Positions 60,100 through 64,000 of a stretch of DNA of 64,000 nucleotides are shown here, piece by piece. The position numbers and the translations under genes are program-made. The number at the start of each line of letters is the position of its first letter. The first letter of the stretch is position 1. The stretch covers positions 1 to 64,000 of the forward strand of contig WBZZ01000512.1 of the NCBI GenBank assembly GCA_019918135.1, given 5' to 3'. This DNA comes from Paulinella micropora (taxonomy: Eukaryota > Cercozoa > Imbricatea > Euglyphida > Paulinellidae). The notes below the pieces were generated by a model. It searched no databases. It saw only the letters and a list, made by a program, of their open reading frames with translations, and had not been told where the DNA came from.

Positions 60100-61240
60100 A
60101 GTCCATAGACGCTCGAAATGGAACGTCTGTTTTTGGAGACGCACGGTGACGCACGGTGGCCAAGCCATGGCACGGACAGGACGCCGTCGGAGTAGTGGGC
60201 CAGATGCCGCGGCAGCCTGGGGGTGCTGTTGCAAGTGTCAAGTGTGATGCTTTGTCAAGCTTTAATTCAGTGCATTCTTTTTCGTACTCTCTTCACGCCC
60301 CTACCCCTTCACCTTCCCTCCCGCTCCCGATTTCCCCTTTCCCTGCTCCCTGAGCCCCCCGGGCTCAGGGTGCTCAGAGAAGAGAAGAAAGAAGGGGGAG
60401 GAGGGGGGGGGGGTGCTCCTCCCCCATTGGTGGGCTCCAAAAAAAAGTTTACTTCATTTTGCCCCTCCGCTCTAAGGAGCACCTGTGTAACTAGCTTCAA
60501 ACAGCTGATCCCCAGCACCAGAGTCCATGGATGCTAGAAATGGAACGTCTGTTTTTGGAGACGACGCACGGTGACGCACGGTATCCGGGCCATGGCACGG
60601 ACAGGACGCTGTCGGGGTTGGGCCGGATGCTGCGACAGCCTGAGGGTGCCGTTGCAAGTGTCAAGTGTAAGACTTTGTCGAATTTTAATTCAGCGTGATT
60701 TTTCTTGGCGCCCCCTGCCACTTCCTTTCTCATCCGAGTCCAAGGAGGGAGGCTTAAGGAGCAGGCGAATCCTCTCTAGCTTTCAGTGCCAAGACTACAA
60801 CTTTGTCACGGATTGTTTTAATTTTGTTGTACACCGGCAAAGCGCGCCCCTGCCCTCCCTCTTCCGCTCCGCTCCCGATTCTCAAGCAACGAGGGGGGGG
60901 GGGAAGAAGCACGTCCCGCCCCCTTTCTTTCTCCCTTCCTCTTTCCCCCTCGTCTGTTTCCTTTGTTGTCAAACCAAAATAAATTTGTCATCTTTTCATA
61001 TTTCCGCGGATCTTGCGCACCGCCCATCCATCCATTCGCCGCAGGGTCGTGCTGGAGCACGGTGCCTCTGAGAGTAAGACAGAGCTTTAATTCAGCGTGA
61101 ACTTTTCTTGCACTTTCTTGGCGCCCTACTCCCTCTGCCCCTTCCCTGCCCTTCTCTCTCTCTCTCTCTCTCTGTCTCTTGGTTCTCGGTGCCAAGATTA
61201 AAACCTTGTCAGGGATTTTTTTGGCTTGATTTTTCTTGTA
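60100..61240 (+). repeat. Repeat mosaic, forward orientation
   Basis: Two copies of a unique-module junction (GAGTCCATAGACGCTCGAAA at about 60100 and GAGTCCATGGATGCTAGAAA at about 60522, each followed by TGGAACGTCTGTTTTTGGAG) precede gamma-core pieces (60148-60195, 60573-60620). Alpha (60240-60300, 60660-60712, 61070-61126) and beta (60785-60845, 61190-61235) modules follow. No gene is supported. 61240-61500 is unique with G-runs and no gene. Confidence 0.6.
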
Positions 61241-61534
61241 TATTTGTGCTAGCCATTTAGAAAGTGCGAGACTAATATCCGTTTATGTAATATATATCTC
61301 ACCAGGGAATTTTTTTAGGGAGATGAGGCAGGGCAGGGGGGGGGGGAGAGACAAAAGAGCTTGTGAGCGCGCTGTTTCCTTCCACTTACCTCTTTTCCCC
61401 CACCAGGGATGTCCGGTATAGTAACTACTTTAATAATATCCTTAACTAGTAAGAAGCGCCGGCCCTAGTCGGGGGGGGGGGGGGGGGGAGAGACAGCAAC
61501 GGGTAGAGAGGGACGGAGTGTCGACCTAGACTCG

Positions 61535-62692
61535 ATGAGCCAAGAAGCCGAGCCCGACTTTATTGAAGAAAAGCTTAAGACATGGCCCTCGAAACTGGAT
61601 CTCGCATTGGAGCAAATACAGGAAGAGTGGCTGCGAAAACTGGCACAAATTCTGTCGGGTGTCTGTAACGGGTTTGAGCTGACTTGGGAAGGCCAGTGTT
61701 TCAAAGATCTCAAATTTACAAATAAGACCAATCATGCGCCTGTTCTTGCGCAGTGGATGGCATTCATGTCAGCCATGCCCGTTGGTGGAGCAGCAGCAGA
61801 ACCAACTGCCACGATCCGCGTGTTCCTAAATCTCAAGAGATGGTCGGCGGAAGAGAGTACGTGGGGAGAAATCTTGACTGCCGTGCAAGTTCTGCTTTTA
61901 AACCTCAGGGTCCAGCTGTACAGCCTTAACCGCAAAAAAACGTTTATAATCACAGATTTGGCTCCCGCCTGGACTTTGACGATGAGGGCGATTGAGCAAA
62001 AGCTGGGCTTTCAGCACAAAGCCACCAGATATCTGGTGGAGGTACGCGAGCTGCCCAAGCTGCACTACAGTCTTTGGCCGAACGAACTATTGCTATTTAT
62101 CTCGGCATGGCAAAAGTGTGACGCGGTCATACGCGAAAAAATACTCACAGAGCCCACGGAGCAAATGGAGCTTGTCGAACTGAGTGCTGTCCTGGAAGAA
62201 GTGAAGCAGTGGTGCCAGAATAAAGCAAACTCGACCCCTAAGCGCGCCGAACTACGAACTGCAGCAAAAGAGCCGTTTCTACGGCGCATACAAGCCAGGC
62301 AACAGTGGGCAGGGAAGGAGGAGCTGTTCAGAAAATTCGAAGACGCTTTAGAGAATGTAGATAAGCGCCTGTGTAATGTAGTTAATGAAGGTAAGGAACG
62401 TGGCAAGGCTGTCATTCAAGCGCTCAGTAAGTTCAGCTATGAGAACGACGATGGTAAAGATTGGTTAACCAAGGAGTACCCGGTATGGTTTGCCGGAGCC
62501 TGGCGTCAGGCAACTCATGTGCACATACTCGACGAAAAACTAGTGGTCGAAGCCAAACGGATGCTAGAAAAAGAGATACCAACTGCAAAGCAGCAGGAAA
62601 TCAAACAGTTGCTGAAGGAATACGACATTATCTGCACAGAGCCTAGAATCTGCCCCGTCTGTGGCAAGTGGGTTCGTAAGCGAAACGCTTGA
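61535..62692 (+). CDS. Intact intronless protein with C-terminal CPVCGKW motif
   Basis: The ORF is uninterrupted, 385 codons from ATG (MSQEAEPDFIEEKL). The first 80 residues are helical; residues about 90-180 contain a strand-rich part (TIRVFLNLKRW, VQLYSLNRKKTFIITDL) and AWTLTMRAIEQKLGFQHKAT, which is loosely like an acetyl-CoA-binding fold but lacks a clear R/Q-x-x-G-x-A loop. The second half is helical and basic (RRIQARQQWAGKEELFRKFE). The end reads EPRICPVCGKWVRKRNA, half of a zinc knuckle. It is the best-preserved unique gene of the right-hand part. The function is unknown. Confidence 0.55.
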   Translation: MSQEAEPDFIEEKLKTWPSKLDLALEQIQEEWLRKLAQILSGVCNGFELTWEGQCFKDLKFTNKTNHAPVLAQWMAFMSAMPVGGAAAEPTATIRVFLNLKRWSAEESTWGEILTAVQVLLLNLRVQLYSLNRKKTFIITDLAPAWTLTMRAIEQKLGFQHKATRYLVEVRELPKLHYSLWPNELLLFISAWQKCDAVIREKILTEPTEQMELVELSAVLEEVKQWCQNKANSTPKRAELRTAAKEPFLRRIQARQQWAGKEELFRKFEDALENVDKRLCNVVNEGKERGKAVIQALSKFSYENDDGKDWLTKEYPVWFAGAWRQATHVHILDEKLVVEAKRMLEKEIPTAKQQEIKQLLKEYDIICTEPRICPVCGKWVRKRNA

Positions 62693-63454
62693 CATGGCAC
62701 AAAAGTCGTCAAAGAAGCTAGGGCGCGGTGTAGTCCTGCTTGGTGTAGCCTGTGGCGCCTTTCGAGTTCGTGACGTTGCGCTTTCCCCCCGGGGATGGCT
62801 TGAGCTCGACGATCTTCACACTGAGAACAGGGAGCAGGAGAGGGGAAGGAGACGCCAAAAAAAGTGTGAATGTTTCTTAATTAAAGCTATTGGTGCTTTC
62901 GGACGCAGGGCTGTTAGCCGCGCTGCGCGCCATGGGTGGGATGGCACTGGCATCTCCTGACCAAACATGATGCCAAGGCAGGTCTGGACAAGTTACAAAA
63001 ACAGCTCGAACAGACATTTGTCGCGAAGAGCGTGGAGTCCAAACTGAGGGTTTTCAAGCAATTGGCGCAACGAAGGGCTTATTCGAACATGCAAGGTTAC
63101 CCCGGCGGCCACCCCGACGCTCTGGACTCGGAATCGCGGCAGCTTCGGTGGCAGACAGAGCTGAAGGAGCTAGAAAAAAAGCTCGCGTGCCGGGTTCCAA
63201 ACGCTCCAGGCAGGGCTAGTTCCCAGGTAGGTCCAGTCGGCGCCGCTATTGCTAGAACCCAACACGACCAGCTCTCCAACCCCGCAGTAAATAGGGCAGC
63301 TGCTGCTCGTAATACTGCAGCTGCCAACACCGCCTGGCACCACCGTGTCAGAAGGGGACATCACCGCCACCGAAACAAGCCGCACCAAGGAGGGGTCCGT
63401 GCACTCGCCAGCAGAGCCCCAACACGGTCCAAACTGTCTGGTAATGTGTGGTAA
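62693..63454 (+). CDS. Unknown helical ORF, right part doubtful
   Basis: From about 62936 a frame reads KAGLDKLQKQLEQTFVAKSV and ESRQLRWQTELKELEKKL, a credible long helical segment to about 63190. Beyond that the same frame becomes Arg/His/Ala-rich, while the - strand (63170-63511) reads more protein-like and shares AWSVWN and DNA with 44.5 kb. So two fragments of different origin probably meet here. 62693-62935 holds an alpha-like piece and no clear gene. Confidence 0.3.
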
Positions 63455-63511
63455 ACATTGAAAAAAGAACGAGCGTGCACATCCGAACCCCTTTACAGAA
63501 AATAGGCGCAA
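63175..63511 (-). pseudogene. Possible virus-like fibre-type fragment (fossil)
   Basis: The - strand reads ELVVLGSSNSGADWTYLGTS and PAWSVWNPA, Gly/Ser-rich and beta-like. The junction DNA TTCCAAACGCTCCAGGCAG is shared with the fragment at 44347-44670. No start was recognised. Treated as a fossil fragment on weak evidence. Confidence 0.25.
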
Positions 63512-63737
63512 TTACTACAAGACAGTTACGAGGTGTTTTCTGTCTCCCGAAAACTAGTTTAATAAAGGGCAATGTTCCTTATCAAACGTTCATTTAGTGC
63601 GCCTTCTAGCGCAATCCTGGCCCGCGCTCATATTATCGCCGGCGTCTTCGAAGGCTTGCCGGTAGCGGTTGGCAGGCCGAGACTGAAGCTTGGCGTTGCA
63701 TGTGACTAAAAAAATACACCAGTGTTCAGGCTGAAAT

Positions 63738-64000
63738 AACCGAAAAACTCCTGCTTTGTAGGCAAGGCGTCAGGCGTCACTCTCGCAGACAAGACGAAGC
63801 TCCGTATGCAGGCACCTTGTGTCAGCCAGGCGCACCCGCTCGCGGGCGGGCACGATGAACAAGAAGGCGCGCGCGGCATGTCTCGACGTACAGAGGAAGC
63901 CTGCCTGCTTGCCAGCACAACCGTGGACCTCTTTCGGCTCGCGGACATGCAGATGAGCAATGTACCATTTTTGCTCCACAACAAGGTTTGTACGGGGCTG
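63738..64000 (+). CDS. Partial ORF running off the right edge
   Basis: The frame is open from a stop near 63738 to the end of the window and reads ASGVTLADKTKLRMQAPCVS and TVDLFRLADMQMSNVPFLLH. TTTGTAG just before GCAAGGCG at about 63760 could be an intron acceptor. No family is recognised; the opposite strand is also open. Confidence 0.3.

Noticed and set aside
61535-62692. GNAT acetyltransferase for the intact 385-codon ORF
   Set aside because: One segment is reminiscent of the fold, but the acetyl-CoA loop motif is not visible, so the gene is left as unknown.

Overview
The window looks like nuclear DNA of a eukaryote, probably a microbial one (alga or other protist). Several genes need GT-AG introns with consistent phase to read as proteins. 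There are SINE-like repeats with (ATT)n tails, many microsatellites, and MYND, SET and AT-hook-type protein features. No rRNA gene, no functional tRNA gene, no CRISPR array and no complete household gene is visible. I cannot name the species.

Layout. Most of the window is a dense mosaic of short repeat modules (1-600, 1440-2100, 2960-3180, 4320-6590, 19488-27805, 33163-36310, 37430-38980, 41640-42480, 49150-56560, 60100-61240). They recur dozens of times in both orientations. One block type is purine-rich on the + strand and the other pyrimidine-rich, with a switch of orientation near 35.4 kb and again near 53.7 kb. Named here: alpha (about 65 bp, ends GTGCCAAG/CTTGGCGC), beta (about 70 bp, ending in the ACACCGGCGAAGCGCGCC block), gamma (about 190 bp, long inverted ends), delta (ATAAATACATGCAACGCCTC), zeta (18-bp minisatellite plus TTTGGCGCCAAA palindromes) and a GATATGGCCGAAAAAGGCAG hairpin family.

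Two terminal-inverted-repeat DNA transposons are inserted into this mosaic, and the empty sites can be read from other copies of the same modules. Element 1 (6591-19483, 12.9 kb, TIRs about 320 bp) carries a + strand spliced gene with SET-like segments followed by a DUF7869/RNase H-like transposase-type core, a divergent - strand gene of at least ten exons (AT-hook and K/E-rich), a small coiled - strand gene, three tandem 340-bp palindromic units and a cluster of nested tRNA-derived SINE-like repeats. Element 2 (27806-33162, 5.4 kb, short TIRs) carries a divergent pair: a two-exon acidic zinc-ribbon protein and a five-exon protein of 774 residues with seven H-x3-C-x-C-x2-C knuckles. The N-terminal parts of the large proteins of the two elements share a short motif, so they may be related. 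This pair is the best candidate here for something undescribed.

Between the repeats lie intronless genes and gene fragments: MYND-finger genes near 3.2-4.3 kb; fossils of virus-like genes (tail-fibre-like proteins at 0.6-1.4, 44.3-46.1 and possibly 63.2-63.5 kb; a BRO-N-like gene at 39.7-41.2 kb; an SF1 helicase end at 46.5-47.1 kb; a large decayed ORF at 56.6-59.1 kb); two intact unknown ORFs (43362-44027, 61535-62692); and small captured pieces of cellular genes (an SDR dehydrogenase piece, a Sel1 repeat, a GRF-type zinc finger). Copies of gene pieces embedded in repeat modules suggest that the repeat mosaic picks up and spreads gene fragments.
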